From positions 1 to 15,992 of the forward strand of contig QNDJ01000006.1 of the NCBI GenBank assembly GCA_003644825.1: 15,992 bases of DNA. The letters are read 5' to 3'. Positions 1-7,919 of the stretch are shown here, piece by piece. The DNA is from Candidatus Zhuqueibacterota bacterium. Its GTDB lineage: Bacteria; SM23-31; B21-G16. The translations under genes were made by a program, and so were the position numbers. Positions within the stretch are counted from its first letter, which is position 1, and every line of letters starts with the position of its first letter. The notes beneath the pieces were generated by a model. The model ran no database searches and was not told the origin of the DNA. It was given only the letters and a program-made list of their open reading frames with translations.

Positions 1-646
1 ATCTATCTGTATATATTTTTTTAATTCTTTCATTAAAACCAAATTCTATTGCAGGATACCTTATATAATCTAAATGAATTCCATCAATTCTGTACTTCTC
101 GATTACCTCTTTTAAAACACTTATAATATAATCCTGAACTTCCTTATTATCCGGTGACAAGAAAATTCCTTCAATTCCCTTTTTTCTTAACTTTTTTTGT
201 TTGAAATTAATCATTGAAATCCCATTATAATCTCTGCAAGCCCAGTCTGAATATATATTTATCAGATGATTTTTATCATCGGGTAGATTATCTGAAGACC
301 AGAGATAAAAAATATTAAACCAGGCATGAATCTTTAATTTGTAGATTTTCGCAATTCTTATTATGTATTCAAGGGGGTCAAAATCAGGTGTTCCCTGTAA
401 AACTTCAGCTCTTGGAACAAAACTACTGTTATAAAAGGCATCTCCTCTCCCGCGAACCTGGACAAATATAGTATTAAAACCAGCTCTATTTGCTGAATCC
501 ACTAACTCAGCTATTTTTCCCTTATCTTTAAGATGCTCTCTTGTAATCCATAAACCCTTTGTTTTCTTATATTCTTGAGAAAACAGCCCGGGAGTTATTC
601 CTGAATAAAATAATATAGAAAAAAGAAAAAATAGAGTTTTTAGCAT
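1..646 (-). CDS. Secreted glycoside-hydrolase-like family 10 (GHL10/DUF187) protein, 3' end outside window
   Basis: The first 215 residues are visible and the frame stays open to the window edge. Residues 1-23 look like a signal peptide: MLK, then a hydrophobic run rich in Leu/Phe/Ile, with no lipobox cysteine. The mature part begins with a GLWITR-type strand (31-36). It continues with FVQVRGRGDAFYNS (61-74), FDPLEYI (89-95), HAWFN (107-111), LSP (163-165) and DGIHLDYIRYP (188-198), which are the conserved blocks of the GHL10 TIM-barrel family. The family includes E. coli DigH (YddW), which cleaves denuded peptidoglycan strands, so an envelope glycan role is possible but inferred. The start is the only ATG before the signal peptide. 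It lies 5 bp after the terminator T-tract and has no Shine-Dalgarno. The family call is firm; the substrate is unknown. Confidence 0.88.
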   Translation of the reverse strand, partial: MLKTLFFLFSILFYSGITPGLFSQEYKKTKGLWITREHLKDKGKIAELVDSANRAGFNTIFVQVRGRGDAFYNSSFVPRAEVLQGTPDFDPLEYIIRIAKIYKLKIHAWFNIFYLWSSDNLPDDKNHLINIYSDWACRDYNGISMINFKQKKLRKKGIEGIFLSPDNKEVQDYIISVLKEVIEKYRIDGIHLDYIRYPAIEFGFNERIKKIYTDR

Positions 647-651
647 TATAC

Positions 652-675
652 AAAAAAAGCAACGGTGATGTTGCT
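652..675 (-). terminator. Rho-independent terminator after rplQ
   Basis: Read on the minus strand this is AGCAAC-ATCACC-GTTGCT followed by a seven-T run. It forms a perfect 6-bp stem with a 6-nt loop and a U-tract. It lies 33 bp beyond the rplQ stop and closes the ribosomal-protein operon. The T-run ends 5 bp before the ATG of the downstream GHL10 gene. Confidence 0.85.
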
Positions 676-681
676 TCTGAA

Positions 682-707
682 ATTATTAAAAGTTTAATTT
701 TAATAAT
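682..707 (-). repeat. A/T-only perfect inverted repeat in the rplQ 3' untranslated region
   Basis: Two 10-base arms (ATTATTAAAA and TTTTAATAAT) match perfectly around a 6-base loop. The repeat begins one base after the rplQ stop and sits six bases before the terminator stem. It contains no G/C pair, so the RNA hairpin would be weak. It has no T-tract of its own and is not a terminator by itself. It could help stabilise the 3' end of the transcript or bind a protein as DNA; both ideas are inference. Confidence 0.6.
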
Positions 708-708
708 C

Positions 709-1191
709 CTATTTTTCTTTTTTATCTGTTTCTTCTTCAGTAGAAGTTTCAGGTGGTTTTTTTTCAGCTTTTTTCTTTTCCTTTTTCTTCTCTTTCTTTT
801 TGGCTTTTTCTTCAGATTTTTTCTTAAAATAAGATTCAAATCCGACCAATTCGATATAAGCAAGAGAAGCATTATCGCCTTTTCTATTACCTATTTTTGT
901 AATTCTGGTATACCCACCTGGCCTTTCCTTAAATTTTGGAGCGATATTATCGAAAAGTTCCTTGACAATTTCCCTGTTACGAATAAATCTGAGCACATGC
1001 CTTCTTGCTGCTAAATCTCCCCTCTTTCCAAAAGTAATAAGCCGCTCGGCAAAACTCCTCAGTTCTTTTGCTTTGGGAACCGTTGTGATAATTTTCTTGT
1101 TCTCAAACAAAGCCCCTGCTAAATTTGATAGTAGGGCTTTCCTGTGGCTTGCTGTTCTGCCCAGTTTTCTGCCTGATTTTCTGTGTCTCAT
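709..1191 (-). CDS. rplQ: 50S ribosomal protein L17 with long charged C-terminal tail
   Basis: L17 is a 50S protein located near the peptide exit tunnel. The N-terminal [20 protein letters not shown] block and [19 protein letters not shown] (90-108) are diagnostic. The conserved core ends near residue 117. Residues 118-160 form an extra tail of Lys/Glu repeats ending in an acidic Thr/Glu stretch; E. coli L17 is 127 residues. The tail is encoded by a nearly pure purine tract that includes an A8 run (757-764). The gene starts 3 bp after the rpoA stop, as usual for the distal alpha operon, and is the last gene before the terminator. Confidence 0.97.
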   Translation of the reverse strand: MRHRKSGRKLGRTASHRKALLSNLAGALFENKKIITTVPKAKELRSFAERLITFGKRGDLAARRHVLRFIRNREIVKELFDNIAPKFKERPGGYTRITKIGNRKGDNASLAYIELVGFESYFKKKSEEKAKKKEKKKEKKKAEKKPPETSTEEETDKKEK

Positions 1192-1194
1192 TTT

Positions 1195-2187
1195 TTATCC
1201 ATCTTCTACGTTTTCTTTAATATATTTATCTACATCCATACCAAAATGCAATCCTCTCTCTTCAAGGATTTTATTCAACTCTGTCAAAGATTTTCTGCCG
1301 AAGTTCCTGAATTTTAACATTGTTTGTTCATCTTTTCTGACAAGGTCTCCAATAGTATTTATTTTAGCTGCTTTCAAACAATTATGAGACCTCACAGAAA
1401 GTTCCAGTTCATCAACACTCATCCTTAACAGTTTTCTTATCCTTAAAACTTCTTCATCTATTTCTGGAGCTTCTTCTTCTTCAGGTTCAATATCAAAGTT
1501 GATAAATAACTGGAGATGGTCCTTAAGAATTTTGCCCGCAAACGTAAGGGCATCATCTGGTGTTATACTTCCATCTGTTTCGATCTCGATAGTGAGTTTT
1601 TCGTAATCTGTTTTCTGCCCCACTCTTGTATTTTCAACATAATATGCCACATTTAATATTGGTGTAAATATTGAATCTATCGGAATTGTCCCTATTGGCA
1701 TCTCTGGATACTTGTTTTCTTCTGCAGGCACATAACCTCTACCCTTTCCGATTCTTAGTTCCATACTGAAATCAGCTTTATCGTTCATTGTACATACAAT
1801 ATGTTCAGGGTTCAAGATTTCAAAATCGGTGGTATTCTTCATTATATCCCCGGCTTTAAATACCCCGGGACCCTTCAGATTTAAAACAACTTTATCGGGA
1901 CGTTTATTCAGCAGTTTAATTCTTACTTCTTTAAGGTTTAAAATTATCTCAGAGACATCTTCAACAACACCAGGAATTGTCGAAAACTCATGAAGAATCC
2001 CGTCAATACGGACAGAAGTTATTGCTGCTCCCTGTAACGATGAAAGTAATACTCTCCGAAGAGCATTTCCTATGGTTACACCGTATCCTCTTTCCAGTGG
2101 TTGAACAATAAATTTACCATACGTACTCGAATATGTAGATTCATCTAACTCTATACTTTCAGGCATTTGAAAATTTGCCCAATTCAT
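1195..2187 (-). CDS. rpoA: DNA-directed RNA polymerase subunit alpha
   Basis: The alpha subunit dimerises to nucleate assembly of RNA polymerase and contacts promoters and activators. At 330 residues it is full length. The N-terminal domain carries ERGYGVTIGNALRRVLLSSL (32-51), with the Arg pair that contacts beta. The acidic linker EPEEEEAPEIDEE (234-246) joins the C-terminal domain, whose LSVRSHNCLK (263-272) holds Arg266, the counterpart of the UP-element-binding Arg265 of E. coli. FRNFGRKSLTEL (293-304) is the second DNA-binding helix region. A GGAGG lies 7 bases before the ATG. The gene lies between rpsD and rplQ in the usual alpha-operon order. Confidence 0.98.
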   Translation of the reverse strand: MNWANFQMPESIELDESTYSSTYGKFIVQPLERGYGVTIGNALRRVLLSSLQGAAITSVRIDGILHEFSTIPGVVEDVSEIILNLKEVRIKLLNKRPDKVVLNLKGPGVFKAGDIMKNTTDFEILNPEHIVCTMNDKADFSMELRIGKGRGYVPAEENKYPEMPIGTIPIDSIFTPILNVAYYVENTRVGQKTDYEKLTIEIETDGSITPDDALTFAGKILKDHLQLFINFDIEPEEEEAPEIDEEVLRIRKLLRMSVDELELSVRSHNCLKAAKINTIGDLVRKDEQTMLKFRNFGRKSLTELNKILEERGLHFGMDVDKYIKENVEDG

Positions 2188-2204
2188 TTGTTTTCCTCCA
2201 TTTA

Positions 2205-2834
2205 TTATTTTGAATAAAGCTCAACTATTAAACTCTCATTTACATTTACCGGTATATCCTCCCTCCTGGGATAATCAAGAAAAACACCGGTAAGTTTAGC
2301 TTTATCCAAAGATAACCACGGAAGCTGCTTACCTTCTCTTATACGTCTCATAGAATTATGAATTAATTCTAATTTTTTACTTTTTTCCCTCACTTTTATT
2401 ACATCACCTTTTTTTAATAGATATGATGGTATATCAACAATTCTATCGTTAACTGTAAAATGACGATGACGAACCAGCTGTCTTGCTGTTTTTCTTGAAG
2501 GTGCAAAACCCAACCTGTAAACTGAGTTATCAAGCCTTCTTTCGAGCATTATCAGGAGATTTTCTCCAGTGATTCCTTTTTCTCTTTCAGCCTTCTTAAA
2601 ATAGTTTCGAAATTGGGCTTCAAGAATCCCGTATATCATTTTTACTTTTTGCTTCTCCCTGAGTTGAATACCGAACTCAGATGATTTAAACTTTCTGGAC
2701 TTCCCATGCTGTCCGGGTGAAAAACCCCTCTTCTCAAAAGAGCATTTATTTGTTGAACACCTTGTACCCTTTAAAAAAAGTTTTTCACCTTCTCTTCTAC
2801 AAATTTTACAACTCGGTCCAAGATATCTTGCCAT
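2205..2834 (-). CDS. rpsD: 30S ribosomal protein S4, zinc-binding type
   Basis: S4 is a primary 16S rRNA-binding protein that starts 30S assembly. In enteric bacteria it represses the alpha operon by binding its mRNA; no such pseudoknot could be identified here. The 209 residues begin [20 protein letters not shown]. Cys9, Cys12, Cys26 and Cys31 give the zinc-binding form of the N-terminus. [30 protein letters not shown] (from residue 97) is the S4 RNA-binding domain. The start ATG has a GGAG about 10 bases upstream. It sits 17 bp upstream of rpoA. Confidence 0.98.
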   Translation of the reverse strand: MARYLGPSCKICRREGEKLFLKGTRCSTNKCSFEKRGFSPGQHGKSRKFKSSEFGIQLREKQKVKMIYGILEAQFRNYFKKAEREKGITGENLLIMLERRLDNSVYRLGFAPSRKTARQLVRHRHFTVNDRIVDIPSYLLKKGDVIKVREKSKKLELIHNSMRRIREGKQLPWLSLDKAKLTGVFLDYPRREDIPVNVNESLIVELYSK

Positions 2835-2855
2835 AGCAAATTAACTCCATTAAAC

Positions 2856-3248
2856 TTAAACTCTTCTTCTTTTAGGTGGACGACATCCATTATGAGGAAT
2901 AGGCGTAACATCCTTAATTGCAGTTATTACAAGTCCTGCTGCCTGAAGCGACCTTATTGCTGATTCCCGTCCTGCTCCAGGACCTTTTACACGAACTTCA
3001 ACTTTTTGTAAACCTAAATCCATTGCTTCCCTGGCTGCTCCCTGGGCTGCCAGCTGGGCAGCAAAAGGTGTATTCTTCCTGGAACCTTTAAATCCCATCT
3101 TTCCAGCAGAAGCCCACGAAATAACATTACCTCGTACATCCGTTATAGTAACAATCGTATTGTTAAATGTCGCTTTTATGTGCGCAATCCCTTCAGGGTC
3201 AACCTTTTCTTTCTTTTTACCTTTTCTCCCTTTTCTGGATACTGCCAA
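2856..3248 (-). CDS. rpsK: 30S ribosomal protein S11 (TTG start)
   Basis: S11 sits on the 30S platform near the E-site mRNA. The block [15 protein letters not shown] and the C-terminus [11 protein letters not shown] are canonical, with a Lys/Arg-rich N-terminus. No ATG is available. In-frame TTG codons occur at 3254 and 3248, and an in-frame stop lies just upstream at 3261-3263. I chose 3248 because AAGGAG (3256-3261) is 7 bases from it but only one base from the 3254 TTG. The predicted protein is 130 residues starting MAVSRKG. The Shine-Dalgarno overlaps the rpsM stop codon, suggesting coupling with rpsM. Confidence 0.95.
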   Translation of the reverse strand: MAVSRKGRKGKKKEKVDPEGIAHIKATFNNTIVTITDVRGNVISWASAGKMGFKGSRKNTPFAAQLAAQGAAREAMDLGLQKVEVRVKGPGAGRESAIRSLQAAGLVITAIKDVTPIPHNGCRPPKRRRV

Positions 3249-3255
3249 TTTCAAA

Positions 3256-3261
3256 CTCCTT
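3256..3261 (-). promoter_or_regulatory. Shine-Dalgarno deciding the rpsK start
   Basis: The minus strand reads AAGGAG here, overlapping the last base of the rpsM stop codon. Spacing is 7 bases to the TTG at 3248 and 1 base to the TTG at 3254, so the inner TTG is the likely initiator. Confidence 0.7.
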
Positions 3262-3635
3262 TATCTTTTCTTTCTTTTTGCTCCAATTGTTTTTTTCTTA
3301 CCTTTTCTGGTTCTTGCATTTGTTCTTGTTCTCTGTCCTCTAACAGGAAGACCTCTTCTGTGCCTCAGACCTCTGTAACAACCAATATCCATAAGCCTTT
3401 TTATATTCATTTGAACTTCAGTGCGCAGGCTACCTTCTACTTTATACTCGTCCGAAATAACGTCCCTTATCCTTGCTACTTCCTCTGTTGACAGGTCATA
3501 AACCCTTTTATCAGGGTTAATTCCTGTCTTCTCGAGAATCTTCCTGGAAGATGAAAGACCAATACCATAAATATATGTCAAACCAATTACAACTCTTTTA
3601 TTTCTGGGAAGGTCTACCCCAGCTATTCTAGCCAA
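3261..3635 (-). CDS. rpsM: 30S ribosomal protein S13 (TTG start)
   Basis: S13 forms head bridges to the 50S subunit and touches P-site tRNA with its basic tail. The 124 residues begin [26 protein letters not shown]. They contain [25 protein letters not shown] and end in a Lys/Arg tail, all canonical for S13. The initiator is TTG at 3635-3633. AGGAGG (3641-3646) stands 5 bases upstream, and no ATG exists near this start. It lies 18 bp after rpmJ and 12 bp before rpsK. Confidence 0.98.
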   Translation of the reverse strand: MARIAGVDLPRNKRVVIGLTYIYGIGLSSSRKILEKTGINPDKRVYDLSTEEVARIRDVISDEYKVEGSLRTEVQMNIKRLMDIGCYRGLRHRRGLPVRGQRTRTNARTRKGKKKTIGAKRKKR

Positions 3636-3653
3636 CTGTTCCTCCTTTTACAA

Positions 3654-3767
3654 TTAACCTTGTCTCTGTTTATGTTTTTTATTCTTACAAATTACTCGAA
3701 CTACACCTTTCCTTCTTACAATCTTACAATTATCACATATCTTTTTAACGGATGCTCTTACCTTCAT
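3654..3767 (-). CDS. rpmJ: 50S ribosomal protein L36, zinc-binding type
   Basis: This 37-residue gene was found by translating the infA-rpsM gap. It reads [20 protein letters not shown], then [17 protein letters not shown]. Cys11, Cys14, Cys27 and His32 form the zinc ribbon of the C+ type of L36, the smallest 50S protein, near the peptidyl transferase region. AGGTG lies 5 bases before the ATG. The order infA-rpmJ-rpsM is common in bacteria. There is no frameshift or truncation. Confidence 0.97.
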   Translation of the reverse strand: MKVRASVKKICDNCKIVRRKGVVRVICKNKKHKQRQG

Positions 3768-3793
3768 TTCTTCACCTACTTTACAAATTGAAA

Positions 3794-4012
3794 CTACTTA
3801 TACCTGTAAATTATCCGCCCTCTTGACAAATCATAAGGTGATAATTCAAGAGATACTTTATCGCCCGGTAAAATCTTTATAAAATGCATTCTCATTTTAC
3901 CTGAAATATGCGCAAGAACTTTATGCCCATTCTCCAGTTCAACCCTGAACATCGCATTGGGTAATGTCTCAGTGATTACTCCATCTACTTTAATGGCCTG
4001 TTCTTTTGCCAA
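3794..4012 (-). CDS. infA: Translation initiation factor IF-1 (TTG start)
   Basis: IF-1 is an OB-fold protein that occupies the 30S A site during initiation. The 72 residues match the usual length and keep [34 protein letters not shown] and the DLSRGRI ending with Tyr/Arg-rich terminus. The start is TTG at 4012-4010, which gives MAKE. A GGGAG lies 7 bases upstream inside the last codons of map. The map stop is only 2 bp upstream, so translation is probably coupled to map. Confidence 0.98.
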   Translation of the reverse strand: MAKEQAIKVDGVITETLPNAMFRVELENGHKVLAHISGKMRMHFIKILPGDKVSLELSPYDLSRGRIIYRYK

Positions 4013-4014
4013 AT

Positions 4015-4764
4015 TTATACTCCCATAGTTAAAATTTCAGCTTTATTCTCTGTAATTGCTATTGTATGTTCAAAATGGGCTGATGGTTTTCCATCAGCAG
4101 TAACAACCGTCCATCCATCTTCTAATATCTTTATTTTATAATCACCGGCATTCACCATTGGCTCAATTGCAAATATCATTCCAGGCAATAATCTGGGTCC
4201 TCTATTTGGTGAACCGAAATTCGGTATTTCAGGTTCTTCGTGAGGCTTCCTTCCTATACCATGACCAACAAGCTCCCTTACAACTGAAAACCCTTCAGAT
4301 TCCACCGTTCTTTGAATTTCATAAGAAATATCATATAAACGATTTCCAACAACAGCTTTTTTTATGCCATTATACAATGCCTGTTTTGTAACCTCCACCA
4401 GCTTTTTTTTAACACCATTCACTTTGCCTATAATGTAAGTTTTTGCTGCATCACTACAATATCCATCCTTTTCTACACCAATATCTATGCTTACTATCTG
4501 TCCTTCCTGAATAATTCTCTCGCCAGGAATTCCATGAACAACAACCTCATCTATCGAAATGCTACTTGCTGCCGGATAACCCCTATAATTTTTAAACCAG
4601 GGATTTGCAGCATTCTTCTTTATAAAATTCTCAATTTCCCGGTCCAGATCAACCATTCTCACGCCAGCACCAATTATCTTATCTACATGTTTAAAAGTTT
4701 CTACAAGAATTCTGCTACTTTCCTTCAGCAGTTCAATCTCTTTTTTAGTCCTTCTATATATCAT
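4015..4764 (-). CDS. map: Methionine aminopeptidase, type I
   Basis: The enzyme removes the initiator methionine from nascent cytosolic proteins using a two-metal site. At 249 residues it is a typical type Ia enzyme without an N-terminal zinc-finger extension. The metal ligands are visible as Asp94, Asp105, His168, Glu201 and Glu232, in the contexts SIDIG, CSDAA, GHGIG, IEPMV and HFEHT. Substrate-site His77 (VVHGIP) and His175 (KPHEEP) are also present. The start ATG lies within the end of adk, an 11-bp overlap, which points to translational coupling. It is followed 2 bp later by infA. Confidence 0.98.
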   Translation of the reverse strand: MIYRRTKKEIELLKESSRILVETFKHVDKIIGAGVRMVDLDREIENFIKKNAANPWFKNYRGYPAASSISIDEVVVHGIPGERIIQEGQIVSIDIGVEKDGYCSDAAKTYIIGKVNGVKKKLVEVTKQALYNGIKKAVVGNRLYDISYEIQRTVESEGFSVVRELVGHGIGRKPHEEPEIPNFGSPNRGPRLLPGMIFAIEPMVNAGDYKIKILEDGWTVVTADGKPSAHFEHTIAITENKAEILTMGV

Positions 4765-5413
4765 CCTTTATCTTATTTATTATAGAAACAAAATTCTTAT
4801 GAACCTCACTAATAGACCCATTCCCATCCACCTCAAACAGTTTACCTTTTTCCCTGAAAAAATCAACTAAAGGCTTTGTATTACTTCTATAAACTTTTAA
4901 CCTTTCTTCAATAACCTCTATTCTATCGTCTTCTCTCTGGTAAATTTTACCACCACAAACCGGACAGATTCCATCTTCTGGAGGCGGATTAACAGCAAGA
5001 TTAAAATCCTTTCCACATTTACTGCAAATCCTTCTATTGCTTAATCTGTTTGTTATTGTAGAATCATCTAATTTTATATTTAAAACTGCGTCCAGTTTTA
5101 AACCCTCATCAGATAAAAAGTTCAATAAAAATTCCGCTTGAGGAATTGTCCTCGGATAACCATCCAGTAAAAACCCTTTTTTACAATCATCCTTTTTTAA
5201 TCTTGCTTCAACTATTTTGTTTATTACTTCATCGGGAACAAGTTCACCTTTTTCAATAAAATTAATAGCTTTTCTACCCAACCGGGTATTTTCTGATATC
5301 TCCTGTCTTAAAATGTCACCAGTAGAAATCTTTGGAATATCATATTCTTTTGAAATTAAATATCCCTGTACACCTTTTCCCACTCCTGGAGCACCCAGTA
5401 AAACTAACCTCAA
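4754..5413 (-). CDS. adk: Adenylate kinase with four-cysteine lid (TTG start)
   Basis: The enzyme catalyses ATP + AMP to 2 ADP in the cytosol. The 219 residues show a P-loop GAPGVGKG (7-14), STGDILR (30-36) for AMP binding, FLLDGYPRT (81-89), and a lid with Cys130, Cys133, Cys150 and Cys153 that would hold zinc. Arg160 and Arg171 lie in the QREDD...RL region. Residue 15, normally Thr in the family signature GKGTQ, is Val here (codon GTA). The start is TTG at 5413, with AGGAGG 6 bases upstream; that site is formed by the last two Arg codons of secY. The gene overlaps map by 11 bp. Identity is secure. Confidence 0.97.
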   Translation of the reverse strand: MRLVLLGAPGVGKGVQGYLISKEYDIPKISTGDILRQEISENTRLGRKAINFIEKGELVPDEVINKIVEARLKKDDCKKGFLLDGYPRTIPQAEFLLNFLSDEGLKLDAVLNIKLDDSTITNRLSNRRICSKCGKDFNLAVNPPPEDGICPVCGGKIYQREDDRIEVIEERLKVYRSNTKPLVDFFREKGKLFEVDGNGSISEVHKNFVSIINKIKDDI

Positions 5414-5416
5414 AAA

Positions 5417-6748
5417 TTACCTCCTGCCTCTTATTTTACCTGTTTTCATAAAACCATCATAATGCCTCATAATTAAATGGGACTCAATCTGCTGTAGTGT
5501 ATCAAGAGCCACACCTACTACAATTAACAAACCCGTTCCACCAAAAATCGATGCAAAATTGTAACTCACGTTTGTCATCCTCATAATTATATAAGGAAAA
5601 ATCGCTATCAGTGCAAGAAAAATTGAACCGGGTAAAGTTATCTTGGTCAAAATATTGTCTATAAAATCTGATGTCTTTTTCCCCGGTCTTACTCCCGGAA
5701 TAAATCCACCATATTTCTTCATATTATCAGCAACATCAACAGGGTTAAAAGCAATCGCTGTATAAAAATATGTAAAAAATACTATCATAATACCATATAT
5801 AATCCAGTAAAATACAGACTGAAAAGAAAACATCCTGGTAATACTTTGCATTATCTCATTTCCAGGGAAAAATGTTGTAACGGTCTGAGGAACAAACATT
5901 ATTGCCTGAGCAAAAATTATGGGCATAACTCCTGCTGTATTAACTCTCATAGGAATATGTGTTGCCTGCCCACCATAAACTTTACGGCCTATAACCCTCT
6001 TTGCATACTGCACAGGAATTTTCCTTGTGCCCTGCGTTAGAAGAACAACTGCCGCTACCGTCACAAACATTACACCTATCAAAACTAACTCCGTTAATAA
6101 TGCCCTGTTACCCTCCTTTAATTGATAAATTTCCCCAAGAAATCCAGAAGGATAACGAGCTATAATACCTATTGTAATTATCAGAGAAATCCCGTTTCCA
6201 ATTCCTCTTTCGGTAATCTGTTCACCCAACCACATTATAAATACTGTTCCGGTTGTAAGTGTTATCATAGTTAAAAGTCTGAATCCCCAGCCAGGATTCG
6301 GAATAACTACAGCACCAGAACTTGTCGCAGGAATATGTTCCAGAAAAATACTTATTCCCCAGGCTTGCATTGCTGAAATCCCCACTGTTCCATATCTTGT
6401 ATACTGTGTTATCTTTTTTCTTCCTTCCTCACCTTCCTTCTGGAGTTTCTGGAAATATGGAACAACTGCACCAAGCAACTGGATAATTATAGTTGCACTG
6501 ATATAGGGCATTATACCAAGTGCAAAAACAGTTGCTTTTTGAAAAGCTCCACCAACAAACAAATCATATAGACCAAATAATGTTCCTGAAGAACCTATAT
6601 TCCTGAAATATTCTCCCAACGCCTGGGCATTTATTCCAGGGCTCGGAATATGACCTCCAATCCGATATACTACAAATATCGCAAGTGTAAATAAAATTCT
6701 TCTTCTAAGTTCTGGTATTTTGAATGTACTTCTAAAACTATCAATCAT
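5417..6748 (-). CDS. secY: Protein translocase subunit SecY
   Basis: SecY is the channel of the Sec translocon in the inner membrane. Its 443 residues equal the usual length and hold about ten membrane segments. Landmarks are [10 protein letters not shown] (31-40), the [17 protein letters not shown] segment (76-92), [12 protein letters not shown] (180-191), [17 protein letters not shown] (267-283), and the cytoplasmic loop FIPGVRPG (349-356), which includes the conserved Arg needed for SecA-driven transport. The C-terminal [19 protein letters not shown] is also canonical. The start overlaps the rplO stop as ATGA. Arg-Arg at the end is coded AGG AGG and doubles as the ribosome binding site of adk. 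Confidence 0.99.
   Translation of the reverse strand: MIDSFRSTFKIPELRRRILFTLAIFVVYRIGGHIPSPGINAQALGEYFRNIGSSGTLFGLYDLFVGGAFQKATVFALGIMPYISATIIIQLLGAVVPYFQKLQKEGEEGRKKITQYTRYGTVGISAMQAWGISIFLEHIPATSSGAVVIPNPGWGFRLLTMITLTTGTVFIMWLGEQITERGIGNGISLIITIGIIARYPSGFLGEIYQLKEGNRALLTELVLIGVMFVTVAAVVLLTQGTRKIPVQYAKRVIGRKVYGGQATHIPMRVNTAGVMPIIFAQAIMFVPQTVTTFFPGNEIMQSITRMFSFQSVFYWIIYGIMIVFFTYFYTAIAFNPVDVADNMKKYGGFIPGVRPGKKTSDFIDNILTKITLPGSIFLALIAIFPYIIMRMTNVSYNFASIFGGTGLLIVVGVALDTLQQIESHLIMRHYDGFMKTGKIRGRR
5420..5425 (-). promoter_or_regulatory. Shine-Dalgarno of adk formed by the final secY codons
   Basis: The minus strand reads AGGAGG, the two terminal Arg codons of secY, directly followed by the secY TAA. 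Six bases then separate it from the adk TTG. This position fixes the TTG as the adk initiator and suggests coupling. Confidence 0.8.
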
Positions 6749-7185
6749 AAACGTACTACCTTACCACCAGCTTTAACAATTTTCTCTTCGGCAGATTTGC
6801 TGAAAAAATTCGCCGATACCTCTAAAGGTTTATTTATTTCTCCTCTTCCCAGAATTTTAACAGGGAGTTTTTTCTTAATTTTTCTTAACTTCTTCAAATT
6901 CTCAACATCGACTTTATTATCAACAGAAAGCCTTTCAAGCTCTCCTACATTAATGACCTGGAACTCTTTTCTAAAAATATTTTTAAACCCGAATTTTGGT
7001 AGCCTTCTCTGAAGGGGCATCTGTCCACCTTCGAACCAGGCTCTAAATTTATATCCTGACCTTGATTTTTGCCCCTTATGCCCCTTACCACATGTTCCAC
7101 CCTTTCCAGAACCAGGTCCTCTACCCAATCTTTTTGTCTTCTTTCTTACACCTTTTAAACTTTTTAAACAGTTTAAATTCATCAT
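6745..7185 (-). CDS. rplO: 50S ribosomal protein L15
   Basis: L15 is a late-assembling 50S protein contacting 23S rRNA. The 146 residues hold [27 protein letters not shown] near the N-terminus, [17 protein letters not shown], and a C-terminal [15 protein letters not shown], all canonical. Two adjacent ATG codons are possible, at 7185 and 7182. AAGG ends 6 bases before the first and 9 before the second, so the first was kept without certainty. The stop codon overlaps the secY start by 4 bp. It lies 8 bp after rpmD. Confidence 0.98.
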   Translation of the reverse strand: MMNLNCLKSLKGVRKKTKRLGRGPGSGKGGTCGKGHKGQKSRSGYKFRAWFEGGQMPLQRRLPKFGFKNIFRKEFQVINVGELERLSVDNKVDVENLKKLRKIKKKLPVKILGRGEINKPLEVSANFFSKSAEEKIVKAGGKVVRL

Positions 7186-7193
7186 CTTTTACC

Positions 7194-7379
7194 TTAATCT
7201 ACTTCTTCTACTTTTATTATATGCCTAACCTTTTCAATCATGCCCCGAATTTGCGGTGTATCTTTATGTTCTACTGTATGCCGAATTCTTTTTAATCCAA
7301 GAGCAGCAATAGTCTTCCTCTGCTTCTCTGTTCTACCTATTATGCTCTTAATCTGCTGTATTCTCAACTTTTTAGCCAT
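7194..7379 (-). CDS. rpmD: 50S ribosomal protein L30
   Basis: L30 is a small 50S protein. Its 61 residues contain the family pattern KIxxIKSIIGRTEKQRKTIAALGLKRI, then HTVEHKDTPQIRGMIEKVRHII, close to the usual 59-61 residues. The ATG has only a weak upstream GAG, so its translation may depend on rpsE, which ends 21 bp upstream. The order rpsE-rpmD-rplO is standard. Confidence 0.97.
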   Translation of the reverse strand: MAKKLRIQQIKSIIGRTEKQRKTIAALGLKRIRHTVEHKDTPQIRGMIEKVRHIIKVEEVD

Positions 7380-7400
7380 ATCTAACTCATAATTTTTATA

Positions 7401-7907
7401 TTAACCATAAAGTTCTCTAATTGTCATTCCTCTTCTTCTTGCAACAGTAATAGGGTCTTTTATTTTTTTCAAACCTTCAAATGTCGCTTTTACAACATTA
7501 TGAGGGTTCGAAGAACCAATTGATTTTGTTAAAATATCCTGCACCCCCAGAACCTCCATTATAGCTCTAACCGGTCCACCTGCAATGATACCTGTTCCCG
7601 GTGATGCAGGCCTTAAAACAACCCTTCCAGCACCAAATTTCCCTATTATCTCGTGAGGTAATGTAGTTCCATTTAATGGAATCTTTATCAAATTCTTTTT
7701 GGCATTATCAATACCCTTTGAAATAGCATCTGTTACTTCATTTGCTTTTCCAAGTCCAACACCAACAATTCCATTTCCATCACCTACCACTACAATTGCA
7801 TTAAAACCGAACCTTCTGCCCCCTTTAACAACTTTTGCTACACGATTAATATGAACAACTTTTTCTTTAAGTTCTAATTCTCCCGGATTTTTAATTTCTA
7901 CTGCCAT
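7401..7907 (-). CDS. rpsE: 30S ribosomal protein S5
   Basis: S5 lies at the mRNA entry side of the 30S subunit and affects decoding fidelity. The 168 residues show the double-stranded-RNA-binding-like N-domain ([20 protein letters not shown] and [19 protein letters not shown]). The C-domain has [24 protein letters not shown] and ends [15 protein letters not shown]. The VVKGGRRF loop, where spectinomycin resistance changes occur, looks wild type. AGGGT lies 4 bases before the ATG. Twelve bp separate it from rplR. Confidence 0.98.
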   Translation of the reverse strand: MAVEIKNPGELELKEKVVHINRVAKVVKGGRRFGFNAIVVVGDGNGIVGVGLGKANEVTDAISKGIDNAKKNLIKIPLNGTTLPHEIIGKFGAGRVVLRPASPGTGIIAGGPVRAIMEVLGVQDILTKSIGSSNPHNVVKATFEGLKKIKDPITVARRRGMTIRELYG

Positions 7908-7919
7908 AATACCCTATTT

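Noticed and set aside
645-650. TATAAT overlapping the GHL10 start codon as a -10 box
   Set aside because: The matching -35 position lies inside the terminator stem and reads CAACAT, a poor match, and transcription would begin inside the coding region.
567-872. A 101-residue minus-strand open frame rich in Leu and Lys spanning the rplQ end and the GHL10 start
   Set aside because: It is a shifted frame of the rplQ purine-rich tail. It reads through the terminator and into the GHL10 signal peptide, and resembles no family.
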